Below, piece by piece: positions 13,163 through 24,480 of a stretch of 64,000 nucleotides of DNA. The stretch comes from Glossina fuscipes (lineage: Eukaryota > Arthropoda > Insecta > Diptera > Glossinidae), in assembly GCF_014805625.2 (NCBI RefSeq), contig NW_024003803.1:433435-497434 (forward strand). Reading direction: 5' to 3'. Both the position numbers and the translations under genes were made by a program. How positions within the stretch are numbered: the first letter of the stretch is position 1; every line of letters begins with the position of its first letter. Below the pieces are notes generated by a model. That model was not told the origin of the DNA. It did no database searches and worked only from the letters and a program-made list of their open reading frames with translations.

Positions 13163-13849
13163 CAATTTCCACAATTAGAAATGGCGACATTGTTTTCATT
13201 CAGACGTTGCAGGGTCGGTACTTCAAAATTCTTTTTGAGTAGAGTTTCCTTATAGGGAATAATAATAATAAGCACTAGTAAAAACATGTAATTTTAAACG
13301 CTATGGGAAGATATCTTAATATTACAGTTCATCAAGCATTACCACATGCGCTTCTTGAATTGGATTGCGGTAGTACTATTATATTATCTATTAAGATCTA
13401 TAACCATCAACTCCGCACCATTAGCATTGACGATAAACTTGAATATCCACGGAGCCCCATTTTGGGGTGTTTTCGATATGGAACTATTCATCCGGGATGC
13501 GTTTGATTAAATTTCTTTCTTATTTATTTTTATTTTGCGCTATATATTGAGAAAAAAAACGGATAAAAAGAAAAGAGAAACATTACGTCAACGTTGTGAC
13601 AATAAAAAAGGGTTGGTTGCTAATAATAACTTTACTTTCTTTTCTTTACCTTGCCAAATTTAATTTAAATGTGTCTTTGTATATCAAGTGATATAATAAA
13701 TAGTTGAAATTTTGTAATAATTACTTTAATTCTTTTTATTGGTAAATTTATTATATATGTTAAATTTTTGTTTCTTGTTAGTGGAAAACGTAATACACAA
13801 ACTAAATTCTTTTTTATCTTCTTTTCATATTTTTTTTTTTTTCATAACG
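13163..13849. other. Non-coding spacer with short TAA run
   Basis: A short AATAATAATAA run at about 13258-13270 may be the edge of another SINE tail. No protein-like open frame or element recognised. Confidence 0.35.
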
Positions 13850-14240
13850 TATAAAGCACCCAAAAGGAAGCTTCAGAGACCCTTTAAAGTATACATATTC
13901 TTGATTAGCATGACATTCTGAGTTTATTTAGCAATTTCAATCCGTCTGTGTGTCTGTGCGGTAATTCTTTGCCGGCACTCTCCTGGCCGCAAAAATGAAG
14001 ATATCGACGTCAAATTTAGTAGCCCCATTGGAAGTCTTTACATGCAGATTGGAATTGAAAATTGGCCATATTGGTCGGAGCAGAAGCCCGCTGTGGAGCA
14101 TAAACTGAACGTTTTTCTTAACAAATATTTGTAAGATTTTGCTCGTTACCCAGAAATTATAAGATTTATACGGCTGAAATTTTCCATATTTACTTTGTAA
14201 AACACTATTCTTTACGTGCAAAAATAGCCATGTCCACACA
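13850..14240 (+). repeat. Dispersed fly repeat (GGAAGC-TCAGAGACCC family), copy 1
   Basis: Contains AAAGGAAGCTTCAGAGACCC near 13862, then TATACATATTCTTGATTAGC and CCGTCTGTGTGTCTGTGCGG. The first blocks recur, reverse-complemented, at about 49640-49830 and 59950-60240. No coding capacity. Its class is not clear to me; it reads like a non-autonomous DNA element or old satellite-like repeat widespread in flies. Confidence 0.6.
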
Positions 14241-15169
14241 AAGTTGTAAACGATTAATTTATCTTTTTTTTACTTTTTTAAAGTTTTATATTTATATGTC
14301 ACAACGCAAACAAAGCAGAATGTTTAAAATTATTTTGTACATTCCTCAAATGAAGATATATTATCTGCCTAAAAATGGGTTAATTCTAAAATGAATATGG
14401 TAGACACCGCGACCTGGTGGATTAATTTTTTCTTAATAATAGCAGCAATAAGGGTGTCAAATAAAAGAACTTGGAGAGTGGAATGCGAAACTTATAGTGG
14501 CGAGTATGCGAGATTCGACCCCCGCCGAATATAACTTTCTTACCCGTATATGATTCTCTCTCTTACTATTGTTGTTTCGACTTTTTCCTAGCGTTTGTAA
14601 AAGGGAGTATTGTCCAAAAGGAATATGAGTAGCGGTGATCAGCTATCGTAATTGGCTTTCTTGCGCAGGAAACCATAGGATAAGCAGAAGAACGGACTGC
14701 ATATTCCACCAAACCTTAAGTAAAACACGTGTTTTTACTTGCAAGACTTACAGTCGGATCTGTATTAAACAAAGAAAACAATTTCATGCGTGAAGCAAAA
14801 AAAAAGTAACGAGTGGTTACGTTTCAAGTGGCCATCGCATTTGAAATTTTTTTTTAATATGGCTAATCGCTCAAGGGGTGTCGCATATAAACCATAAATT
14901 ACGGTGATGGTCAGAAAAAAGTATGGAAAGAGAAAGAGATAGGGAGTTGTCGCAGTCTTAAGTCTGTGCCTGTTCACCGCCTGGGGATGCGACTGGGAAA
15001 AATGAAAAATTGGGGTTGCCATATTTGTGAATTTTGATTACTCTTATTTTCCTATTGTGTCCGCACAGAATGACAAGATTAGGTTGGTTTTTATAATAAC
15101 GACACTTAAACTATCCTTGTTGATAATTAGGTATTAGGTAGGAAAATTTTTGAAAAAATCAAAATACCC
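14241..15169. other. Non-coding stretch
   Basis: AT-rich sequence with no recognisable gene or element. The open frame on the minus strand at 14765-15022 has no protein-like character. Confidence 0.4.
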
Positions 15170-15170
15170 A

Positions 15171-15310
15171 TAATTGGGATACTCTGGATATTTATAATCA
15201 GGATGCTGTGGATATTAATAATCAGGATATGATAGATGAAAATGATGCTGTGTGTTATGATGAGCAGAACACTGACGAAGTAAATACTAGGTGCTTGCAC
15301 GTATTTTGAT
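15171..15310 (+). repeat. 24-bp short tandem repeat in a small acidic open frame
   Basis: Two adjacent units of the form GGATxCTxTGGATATTxATAATCA occur at about 15178-15225, followed by a partial third. In one frame they translate to WDTLDIYNQDAVDINNQDMIDEND and run open to a stop at about 15310, with a stop just upstream. It may be a relic of an acidic coding segment or chance. The small size argues against a gene. Confidence 0.35.
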
Positions 15311-15469
15311 CAGCAACATCCATTAATGAAAATGATAAAGTAACGTGATGTACCAATGTACGCAACGGTTAAACTCGATGATTTTGACCTTTCTCAACAT
15401 AAAATAACCGTTTTCCGTTTAGTATTGTTGTAATTAGTGTATACAGCCGCTAATCGTGGAACGCGCCAA

Positions 15470-15965
15470 TTAGATTTTTGACATTTATTACTTTTGCTGT
15501 TTGATTTGAAGAAATCTGCTGCCAAAGTTGATCAAACACTTTTAGAAGTTTATGCTGATACTGCTCCATTAAGTTCAATTACCCGTTTTGGTTTCAACTG
15601 TTTAAAAGCGGTCATTTTGATGTCAATAACAAAGAAGAGGTGGAGCAAGAAACTTGCGAAGACAACGAATTACAAGGGTTATTGGACGAGAATTCAGCTA
15701 AAACTTTCAATGAACTTTCGAACTGCTTAGCAATTGGTGAATCAACTGTTTCTAGACGTTTACATGCGATGTGAAAACTCCAAAATAAAGGAAATGGCTA
15801 CCATGTGAATAGACTAAAAATGTCATTTCGAACCGTTTTAACATCGTAGTTTCACTGCTTGCCATGCAAAAGAGAGGAGTTTTCTGTGGCGTATTGTAAC
15901 TGGCAATAGGATGACTTTTATGTTGTTGAAAATTTTCTGTGAAACACAAAAAAAGAGGAAAAATT
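15470..15965 (+). pseudogene. mariner transposase relic, N-terminal half
   Basis: On the plus strand a decayed mariner N-terminus is readable across frames: LLFDLKKSAAKVDQTLLEVY (from 15497), then pieces like ELQGLLDENSAQTLNELSN, then AIGESTVSRRLHAM ending near 15775. After stops, a block reading SFLWRIVTGN (about 15880-15910) matches the first catalytic motif with aspartate changed to asparagine. It belongs to a different, Mos1-like group than the copy at 1320-2566. No terminal repeats were found, and it lacks the C-terminal half. Confidence 0.7.
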
Positions 15966-16505
15966 AGAATTTGTCTTTGAACTAATGGAAAAAGCTTAAA
16001 TTCTCCTCCTTGTTTGCTTAAAACTATTTTTTCATAGTACTCAAAAAAAAAAATTTGTAAATTTGTTGGTAATTACAAAAGAAGAAAGAAGAGATTGCTT
16101 AATAATTAAGTGAAAAACATTTCTTTCCATTTTATCCATTTAAAGTTAATTAACAGATTAAGGTTTTAACGGATAATTAGTTGAAAGTTTTTTTTCTCGT
16201 TTTTTCAAACAAAAAGAAAGGAAAGAAATGCAACAGTACCATGCAAACATACAAAAACGGAGATAACATTACGATGTGTGTACTAGTACCTTACGTATTG
16301 GCCAGCAACACAGCAGTTATATAATATGCAAAAAACGTACTAAGTACTAAGTATATAGGAAAATCGTCTGTGGAGTATGTCTGAGTACAGATTAAACCTC
16401 CCGCTATTATCTAACTAGCTAGCTTTTCAATGACACGTTTTGGTTGAAACCCCTGTCTTTTTCTTTTGAAACGTACGAAATTAGGATGCAAATTTTTTTT
16501 TTTTT
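15966..16505. other. Non-coding spacer
   Basis: Poly-A and poly-T rich sequence. No gene recognised. Confidence 0.4.
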
Positions 16506-16506
16506 T

Positions 16507-16598
16507 AATAAAGGCCGATAGCCTTAGATGCTAGCGCTTTTAAGAGTTTAGTCTTAGAACTTATTTCTCTTGCGAAATTAATAATAATAATAATAATA
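16507..16598 (+). mobile_element. tRNA-derived SINE, 5'-truncated copy
   Basis: Only the body and tail remain: AATAAAGGCCGATAGCCTTA, then AGATGCTAGCGCTTT, GTCTTAGAACTTATTTCTCT and an AAT-repeat tail. The tRNA-like head is missing. Confidence 0.7.
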
Positions 16599-16599
16599 G

Positions 16600-17849
16600 G
16601 ATGCAAATAATTATGTTGCACCACTTTGCCGGATTTGAAGCAGCTATAGCTGCTGTGAACAAATATGTATACAAAGTTCCAAAGCAAATATACAGAGGAA
16701 ATATACAGAGTGATGGAAGGCAGTTGAGAACTAGCTGGATTTTAAGAAGAAATATGATGTTCGTTAACAGAAAAATTGGATGCCTAACGTGGGGAATTGT
16801 CGGAATTACACATTTATCTTTCTTTTGCTTTACCATTCCAGCCGGTACTATCAAACGTTTGAGGTGCCGGTTCATAGCTCTCTCCACTCTAAGTTTCTTT
16901 GGTTACGAAGATGCATGTTGAGCTTCGTATGAATAATTTTTAGATTCATCAATACACAAATGTGTCGTCTTTTAATTTGCTTATAAATCCATGAGGTTGA
17001 GTACTAGGTAAGCACAGTTTGTGAAATTGTTGACTTCCTGCATTTGTCAAACCATCGTTTTTCTCAGCTTATTTAGTCCTTTCTGTTCAGTATCGTGATG
17101 AATCGAAACTTTTTTTTGGGATGAACGACAATGTGCATTGCTTGGCATTAGTTCTTGTAAATAGCTTTGAAACTATGTTTGTGGAGCAGCTGGTTTGCTC
17201 AAGCCATCCGCTATTTACGATGAATTATTTATTGTTAATGTTAAGTTGAGCTATTGTTAACGTTAAGTTGCCCATCCGAACAGAAAAAGATAAATTTGCA
17301 CGATCGCTACTTTCTAACTTATCGGCAAATAATCCGAAGACACCAAAATTCGTCTTCTTTTTCTACTATATATTGTCAACGAACTAAATTACTGCACTTA
17401 CTAGGTCGCGCTTACTATCGCTCGTTTGCTTTCGTTTTCAAGAATTTTTATTTCTTATTTTGGCATTTTGTTTCTATATTAATAACAACTGACATGCAAG
17501 TTATCTTACTCTTTTATTTATCTTTATCGTGTATAACTTCTGTTATAAATATGGCAGCCCATCCAGGATATAGCGCTAATCAGTCAAATTTGCCAAAAAC
17601 TTGCTTGGTGCATCGTGCCTTCGCGGAATTTTCAAGCTCTTGAAACATTAATCTTTACTCCTTGCAGTCATATTTTTCATAAATAGGGCATTACCATCTA
17701 CTTAACCCAAAATCAAGGACGTCCTGAATGTAAAAACCAGCTTGTTGAAGCCATACAGTCCAACTGAATTATCTCTAAATGTTTAGACAGGAGCAAATTT
17801 AGTCCTGTTAAATATAGGACTAGGTACCGAAACTGATGACGCAGCTTGA
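16600..17849. other. Non-coding stretch
   Basis: Several open frames of about 100-130 codons exist on both strands, but none shows domain motifs or protein-like composition I trust. Nothing else recognised. Confidence 0.35.
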
Positions 17850-18182
17850 TTGGTTGCAAACAACAAAACTCACAATACCAAAGATTCCACGTTTGATAGT
17901 TTTGAAAAAAAGTCTGAGTCAAATGAGCAGGTCAGGACAAATGTAGCCACACAAGCACAAGCGTCCGCTGAAAGCAAGTCGATTCCATTATTACAGTCCC
18001 TCCTTAATGAAGGTGTTAAATCCAAAGTAAACACTTTGAATATAAATACGACTCAACGTTATTCCAATTGTGGCAATCTTCCTACTCACATTGCGTCGCT
18101 TCCGATACACTCTAAACCATCTTCCAGTCATTCGCTATACGATTTAAATCCGAATAAAGTATCTAACATTATTTTCGGTTAG
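17850..18182 (+). CDS. Possible coding exon or relic, unknown protein
   Basis: An open frame of about 110 codons rich in serine, asparagine, lysine and glutamine, with segments SESNEQVRTNVATQAQASAE, SIPLLQSLLNEGVKSKV and SKPSSSHSLYDLNPNK. The composition resembles a disordered region of an insect regulatory protein more than chance sequence. There is no ATG at its head (a stop lies just upstream) and no convincing splice sites, although GTTAGG at its end could be a weak donor. I do not recognise the family. It could equally be a retroelement relic or chance. Confidence 0.27.
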   Translation: MVANNKTHNTKDSTFDSFEKKSESNEQVRTNVATQAQASAESKSIPLLQSLLNEGVKSKVNTLNINTTQRYSNCGNLPTHIASLPIHSKPSSSHSLYDLNPNKVSNIIFG

Positions 18183-18437
18183 GATTTGAGGTTCATTGGA
18201 AAGTGAAATGAAGAATTGTTGGTTAACAATGTTTTGTACTGCGCTCAAGCGCTAAATACGCAAAAATGGAGATTTTGAAGTTTTATATAAGCACCTTCAT
18301 TTGTTATTCCTAGGGTAAACCTTAGATTGATATTGATACCATCGTGAGATACGTATAGTTGAATGGGAACCTTTCGTTCCGCGAGCTTAGAATCCAATGT
18401 GGATATCAACACTCGAATTTGGATTAAGGAGAGTTGA

Positions 18438-18447
18438 NNNNNNNNNN
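18438..18447. other. Assembly gap (10 N)
   Basis: Ten N. The fixed round length suggests a placeholder, so the true distance is unknown. It lies just before the zeste-like relic. Confidence 0.98.
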
Positions 18448-18504
18448 GCGACAACAAAAATATTTGGCAGAAAAAAAAAATTAACTGACAACAAATTAAC
18501 TCTA

Positions 18505-18690
18505 AAAAAACCGCAGGAGGGCTGGGCGAGCAAGTGGCACTGACGCGAAGGAAGAGAGCATTATCGAGCTGACAAATTTAGAATTATTGGTGGCGACGAT
18601 GACATGTATGAACTTGGCGCAACTAAAATTTTTGCGAACAAAGCGCTGCCGCCTACAAGTAGGGCAAAACCGTAAGTGCAATTGTAACAT
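18505..18690 (+). pseudogene. zeste-like (Myb/SANT) protein relic, C-terminal part
   Basis: Two plus-strand frames read TAGGLGEQVALTRRKR and, after a shift, KEESIIELTNLELLVA (about 18550-18590). This corresponds to the segment after the SANT-like domain in insect zeste-type DNA-binding proteins, where a glycine-rich stretch precedes LTxLEExxxxLxxLE. The copy at 50870-51345 has ISELTNLEAAVEDL at the same place. The SANT domain itself would lie upstream, across the assembly gap. Weak on its own; the pairing raises confidence. Confidence 0.4.
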
Positions 18691-19899
18691 AAATTTTGTT
18701 GGATTATTTTGTTACTGTTTTTTATATATGCTTAGAAGTCCTCTTGTGAAAGATTGAGAGGCAAGGAATGACATTTGAAACCAAAAAAGAGTGTAAGTGC
18801 ATGTGTTAATTTTCGTTTTTGTATTAATAATCTTATAATTATTGAAAAAAAAATTAATCTTTGTTATTCATCGTACGATGAAAGCACAAAAAGTTTGAAA
18901 AGCTCTGACATCTTGGATTTGCTTAGGGAGAACGTTGAGAGTGGTCAACGACATAACGAGAAAAAAAGTTGCAAAATCAAGAGCGAGGGTGAAATTCTTA
19001 GTGGGAATTAAATATGACTTTAAGTCTTTCCATGACTGGCAGTTACAGCTAGCTAAGAAAAAAGAAGATGTAATTTGACCGCGTCAGCTCGAAAGTGAAG
19101 GTTCAGATTAAGTCGACTCAATTTTTGTTTTTATTTTCACTCATTATTTCCATTGTGAACTTGAATTTTTTTATTTTATTTTTATTTTATATCTTTATGT
19201 ATTAGCGTATGAATTTATCTATAAGGAATGTATAGTATTTTTAAATGAATTTTTTTCTTTCTAATCCGCTATTAAAAATCCAAATAATAACAAAATTCTC
19301 AATTTTCACAAAAGTGGATTTATTCCATATATCTTTTATTTCGTTGCAAACCAATTTGAAAGTGCAAGAAAGTATAACAATGCGCTACAAGAAGATGAAA
19401 AGCACAGCAACAAGTTATTTACCACCAGGAATACGAAATTGCCTTTGTGTTGGCGTTAATACTCCACCAATTTTATTCCGAGCAAAATTTTTCTTTCGCC
19501 AACCGCAACGTAGTGATAGCCCCCAGACCCTAACAATTCCAAAGTAAAAGTCCAACGCATCGCTCGTACCAATTTTTCCTAAATTGTGTTCAAAAGCCGC
19601 TCCTGGCCTGCGAAACTGTTGTAAATATCTACATCAGACAATATATAAAGTAGTCCAATAAAGTCTACATGCAGGACCAAGAATTAAGGTTTCTTTTGTT
19701 AAAAATTCCATTAATGGGTTGAGGGCTAAAAAAATTGTTTCTTAAGACATATAAAAACTTTTTTCAGATTTAAAATTATAAGAAAAAAATAAACTTGAAT
19801 CTCATAAAAAACACAAGAAAGCATAACAATTAAGGCCAATTTCATTATTTATTTTCCTTTAAATGTCACAACATAAACAAAACAGCCAAGCAATTTTTT
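18691..19899. other. Non-coding stretch
   Basis: AT-rich sequence. Short open frames such as 19245-19547 show no domain motifs. Nothing recognised. Confidence 0.35.
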
Positions 19900-19904
19900 A
19901 AGAG

Positions 19905-20345
19905 GTTACAAATGTGATTATAAAGCTGAGAAAAGATGAAAAATCGTACGGAGAAATAGCAAAAGTGATTGGAATTAGTAGCGCTACTGTCGAAACTAAT
20001 ATAAAAAATTACATTAAACCAAATACCACGGAAAACAATCACGGATGAGACCAACCAAATAACTTTACCGAGCGTGACAATCAAAATATTATCAGAATTA
20101 TAACAAACATACTCAATACTAATGCTAATGCAGAAGAATTAGAAAAATATTAGCCAATTAGTGCTCATACTGAAACCCTTCGAAATCTTTTAATAGCCAA
20201 CGGTTTAAATGGAATTAATCTGCACAACTATATGTTTTTGCGTATACAGATATTTTACTCGTAAGATTTGCAACCGCATGGAAATTATGGCAGCAAACTT
20301 TTCTGGGTTTTCTGGATTAAGATAAACTTATATTGATAGGGATGT
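19905..20345 (+). pseudogene. Tc1-like transposase relic, N-terminal half
   Basis: The plus strand reads VIIKLRKDEKSYGEIAKVIG (from about 19915) followed by ISSATVETNIKNYIK, a paired-like helix-turn-helix of Tc1 transposases. Next come NFTERDNQNIIRII and, after a stop, PISAHTETLRNLLIANGL, the second DNA-binding half. Stops follow and the catalytic domain is not recognisable. No terminal repeats were found. Confidence 0.75.
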
Positions 20346-20349
20346 CGAT

Positions 20350-21940
20350 CCTTCGGTGGAAGCCTGGCCATTGAAACGGACAGGCAAAGAAATAAGAACA
20401 GATGTTCATTTCGTAATTTTAAATTGAATCGTGTTTTTTAAATTGAACGTTAGTGATCGCAATTCAAAATTCTAAGAAATGAAAATTATATGCAATTATT
20501 TCACGTCATTTCATTTTACCAAAATTCTACATAATATCTTCCTCATTTACGTTTGTCTGGTTTTGTTATTGATTCCACCATTGTAAACAAACAAACGTTA
20601 ATCTTATTTTCCCATTATTTTTTCGAAATAAATTTCGAATAGCGAAGTCCATACATAACTTGCAGCCAAATGACTTTCAAGTTACGACTTCCAAATAATA
20701 TATAGTTAACTAAAAGATACATAATTAGTGCCCAGTTCAATGCATAGCTGGCTTTGCTAAAGGAAGTCATATGGCTATCGTTTGCTTATGTAAACTTAAT
20801 GATATGCAAAATTAATAAAATTAAATATTTTTGAGAAATTGACTTGCTTAAAGCAAAACGCAATTAATAAAACAAAAAAAAATATTTTCAATAACAATAT
20901 ACCTTGGCTAATTTTTTTTTAGCAAAAATATAAAGGACAACTACATCAATATTTTGGCTATCAAAAATAACCCAAACAGCTTCAAGAGAGTTATTTTTGA
21001 GAGCAATTTTTGGCTTCATTAATTTTGCACTTCACCAACGCACTCAACCTATGTGGTTAATTAATTTTGTGTTTTACGCACAACCTATAACTTTGTGTTT
21101 TCGGGTAAAATTTGCCAAAACTTTACGTTCACGTAACGAAAGCTATATGTTCACTTACTGTTAAGTACATGACCAATATTATTTTGACAATTCGTGAACC
21201 ATGCACACGGGTAACGAAAGCATTATGTGATGCAATGATGCGTTGTTGTTACTTTCGAGTTAAGAAGTTCCATGTGGTAAACACATTTAGAAGCCGTGTT
21301 AACATGTTATTTTATAAGTAAAAACGAGGAAATTGATGTAAATATTAACAAAAACCTATGGTTTCAGAAGAAATAAGGAAGTAATTGCAAAAACAAATAC
21401 ATAAAAGACAACGATAAGAAAATTAATGTAAAAGCTAATTACTTATTTAATCGACTAACAAAATGAGAAATGAAGAAAAATGACTTTAGAAGAAGGGATA
21501 TGAAGGCGGATTTCACTGGCGCAGTAAAACGATGCAAGAGAATTGGATAAAGGTTTTGTTTTGCCAAATATATGTAAAAATGAACATAAATCGCCTGGAT
21601 TGCTTGTTCGTTATACCTTGTAACATAATAACGTAAAGCATAAAATAATATTTTAAATCTTACAATATAATAAATTTAAATTAAAACATATAAAACGTAT
21701 ATAAGACACATCATTTCTAAATGTAAAATAAATTGACGTTATTTCTTCTTATGTGTTGTTTTCTTCTTGTTTTATTGATGTACGTACGTGTAAAAGTATG
21801 TGATTTGCCAATGCTTACAAAACATTTAAACGTAATTTTTATATTTTTTTCATTGATTATAAGAATATGTTAAAATTATGCGCATACAAACATACTAAAC
21901 TACGTGCAGATAAATTACTTTTGCTGTACTTATTTATTAG
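20350..21940. other. Non-coding stretch
   Basis: AT-rich with poly-A and poly-T patches. No gene or element recognised. Confidence 0.4.
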
Positions 21941-21949
21941 TTAATTTTA

Positions 21950-22860
21950 TATAATAAAATCATAAAATAATAAAATAAATTTCCAGCCAAATTCAGTTGA
22001 CTCTTAGAGGAAGTATTATTAATATAACTATTATGAAGTTTAGAAAAGAAAAAAATTAGAAAAACCAAAAGGTTTAAGATTAAATAAACAAGTAAAACAA
22101 GCATGTACACATGTAGAACAAAGGAACACGAGCAGTCGGCGTAAATCGGAGTTAGAAGTGAATTTCTAAGCCATTGCAAGCATACGAAAGCTATATAAAT
22201 CTTCGAACCATACGAAGATATTAAGATTGAAAGCTAATTTAAATACGACATAGAAAAAACGCACGCATTTGGGGGAGTCAATGTGATGAAAATTAAGGAA
22301 TCCGATATTGAGAATATATTATATATATCATTTAGATCTTTGCAAACGACTCTAGACGGGTTAAAAAGCTTTGCATTGACTGAGTTTTATCAAAATGAAG
22401 TTGGAATTTGCTTCACGAAGTAACGTTGGTGAGTCAATAGTACCATCTATTAACTTCATTAAGAAGAAAAAATCAAGGATAAATGTACGTTTCTCAAGTG
22501 TTGGCAATGCTAGAGAAAGCAATCTGCAGTATGACTAAAAGGAGTCCTAAGTGGCTGCCTTGAGCGACACCTGATGTCAGGGGAATTCAGTCAGAGGTGA
22601 TAAGGTTAAACACAATCAAAATAATCTGTTATGAAAATAAGAACTTATCCATTTCGATAAGTAGAAAGGAAAGCCAGAGGTCTAGATTTTGAATATCAAT
22701 AATTTACGGCTCACTAAGTCAAAAGCTTTACTGAAATCAGTGTACTTAACATCTGTGTAGAGCCTTTGGAGAAATTCTTGAAACATGACAAGCAAGCTCT
22801 CAAAGGTTCGCCAAGTCTGGTCTTTCTTTTAGAAAGCCGTATTGAAGGGAACAGATATAG
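21950..22860 (-). mobile_element. CR1-like LINE fragment (3' end and RT C-terminus)
   Basis: Strongly diverged match to the 3' part of the CR1-like element at 36.5-38.1 kb. Shared blocks are AGCTAATTTAAATACGACAT (near 22231), TTTGCAAACGACTCT (near 22340), the GGGGAATTC-AGAGGTGA block (near 22578-22600) and TATCCATTTCG-TAAGTAG. No frame is open. An old truncated copy on the minus strand. Confidence 0.82.
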
Positions 22861-22869
22861 GAAGGGTAA

Positions 22870-23390
22870 TATAGCGATTCTTCTCTCCGAGTTAACGATT
22901 TTATAAACATATTTAGAATCTTAACACGTAAAGGTATTTGTGATAAAAGTTGTCGCAATTATCCATATTTTCGACGAATTATCTACCAACATTTTTGAAA
23001 TACGCTGGTACCAATATGAAACGTATGTTTTGACAAGATTATGGAAAAAACGAATGATTAGTTTACCATGGACGCCTCTTACAAAAATTCGAAGTCCGTG
23101 GCCCGACAGCGTGTAAATTTAGAGTATACTTATCGGAACATTAAAAAACCATTCAAATTGCATAAATTAGGATTAGCAATAAGTTTTTAATATTTTACCC
23201 ATTTAGTTAATTGTTTAAATCGGGTATATAAACAATATAATAATAATATAATATGAATAGACGCCGCGCAGAATAACTCATATGTGATGTGGAAAATTGC
23301 ATATAAATAATAAAATAAACAAAATAGATAACGATAAATATAATAAACTCCTATATAAACTTATTTAATAATAAAAAATGTCTTCATATT
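22870..23390. other. Non-coding spacer
   Basis: No gene recognised. AT-rich, with several TAATAATA patches near 23240. Confidence 0.4.
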
Positions 23391-23397
23391 TATTGAC

Positions 23398-24115
23398 ATG
23401 AAACATTTTGTTTCAATGTGTCAAACCTTTGTAAAACGACATAAAACTGAAGAAACGGTTGAAAATGACTCAAAAGTAGACCACAACAAAACTTTCTCCG
23501 AGAGTAATGAGCAATCTATTCTACGGCAAGTCAAAAATATCAATTTTTAAGTGCATGTAATAGGAAATATATTACAGAATAGCAAGACGTAAACCACTAA
23601 TTAATGAAAGAAATCAAAAAGCAAAGCTATTGTCGTTTTGGAAAAACGTGCTATTTATTGACGGAAGCAACTTTAACTAGTTTGGTTCAGATAGCAGGCT
23701 TTGTATATAGAGATCAAATGGAGCGCTCCTTGTCAAAAATATGAAGCCAATAGTAATGCATAATGGTGGGTCGTCAATGGTCATTTTCTGAGTCTGGGCA
23801 ATTATGGCCTTAATATTTGTTGGTGAAGATTTTTATTTTTATTTTTACTAAGACTTACAATGTCCTGGTCTTACATGATCCTGGTTATTATATAATTGCC
23901 CGCACGTTATAAATACAGCAGTCCAGATTCCATTTATAAATCCCATTGACAATTTATGGAGCTTTCAAAGCAGGAAAATTCGTCAATATACTATATGTTC
24001 CAAGGACAATTTGAAGAAAGTTCTTCAGAGTGAACGGCAATAACTTCAACTAAGTTTTCGTAAAAAACTTGTTTAAGGTATGCCAAATAGACTAAAAGTG
24101 ATGACAAAAAATAAA
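23398..24115 (+). pseudogene. Tc1-like transposase relic, linker and catalytic domain
   Basis: The plus strand reads FVKRHKTEETVENDSKVD and ESNEQSILRQVKN (23420-23545), a Tc1 linker. After stops come SFWKNVLFIDGSNFN (first catalytic aspartate, about 23635-23680), NMKPIVMHNGGSSMVIF (about 23740-23790) and, after a deletion and frame changes, YNCPHVINTAVQIPFINPIDNLW (23892-23960), where the usual glutamate of NPIENLW is aspartate. KLV-GMPNRLKVM marks the C-terminus. The middle aspartate motif is lost. Inactive and separate from the relic at 19.9 kb, because it has its own linker. Confidence 0.82.
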
Positions 24116-24315
24116 CGCATACCACAATATCAATATTTAAAAAAAAAATTCAATTTAGACATAGTATACAAGTTTCGCTTTAGCATTGAAATAAGTAGTA
24201 TTTCATATTTTCGTTTTGTGAAAAGGTTAATGGAATTTAATATTTAAGTTTGACTGTTTTTTTTTTTAATTATTCATAAACTGAACTAATAATATTTATA
24301 ATAACCCTTTTTTAT

Positions 24316-24480
24316 TGGTTTGAGTGGCTGAGTAGGCGAGAGTTTTGACTAGCAACTCAATGGTCATGGGTTCAAATCTCAAGTGCGGTAAGCAGAGTTT
24401 TTAATAAAGCTGAAAGCCTTAGAAGGTTAAGGACTTTTTAGTCTTTACAATTTTAATCTCTGGCTAAATTTATAATAATA
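24316..24480 (+). mobile_element. tRNA-derived SINE, best-preserved head
   Basis: A-box TGGCTGAGTAGGC at 24325-24337 and B-box GGTTCAAATCT at 24369-24379 match internal RNA polymerase III promoter boxes and their order in a tRNA. A non-tRNA body (AATAAAGCTGAAAGCCTTAG) and a short AAT tail follow. This is the structure of a tRNA-derived SINE. The head resembles a serine- or leucine-type tRNA, which is a guess. Confidence 0.8.

Noticed and set aside
17254..17643. 129-codon open frame
   Set aside because: Aromatic-rich AT-driven translation with no domain; typical chance frame.
19905..24115. One Tc1 element interrupted by a CR1 insertion
   Set aside because: The 23.4-kb relic has its own linker region overlapping what the 19.9-kb relic carries, so they are two separate copies.
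24325..24400. Possible true tRNA gene
   Set aside because: A and B boxes are present but no closing acceptor stem is visible, and the sequence continues into a repeated non-tRNA body, so a SINE.
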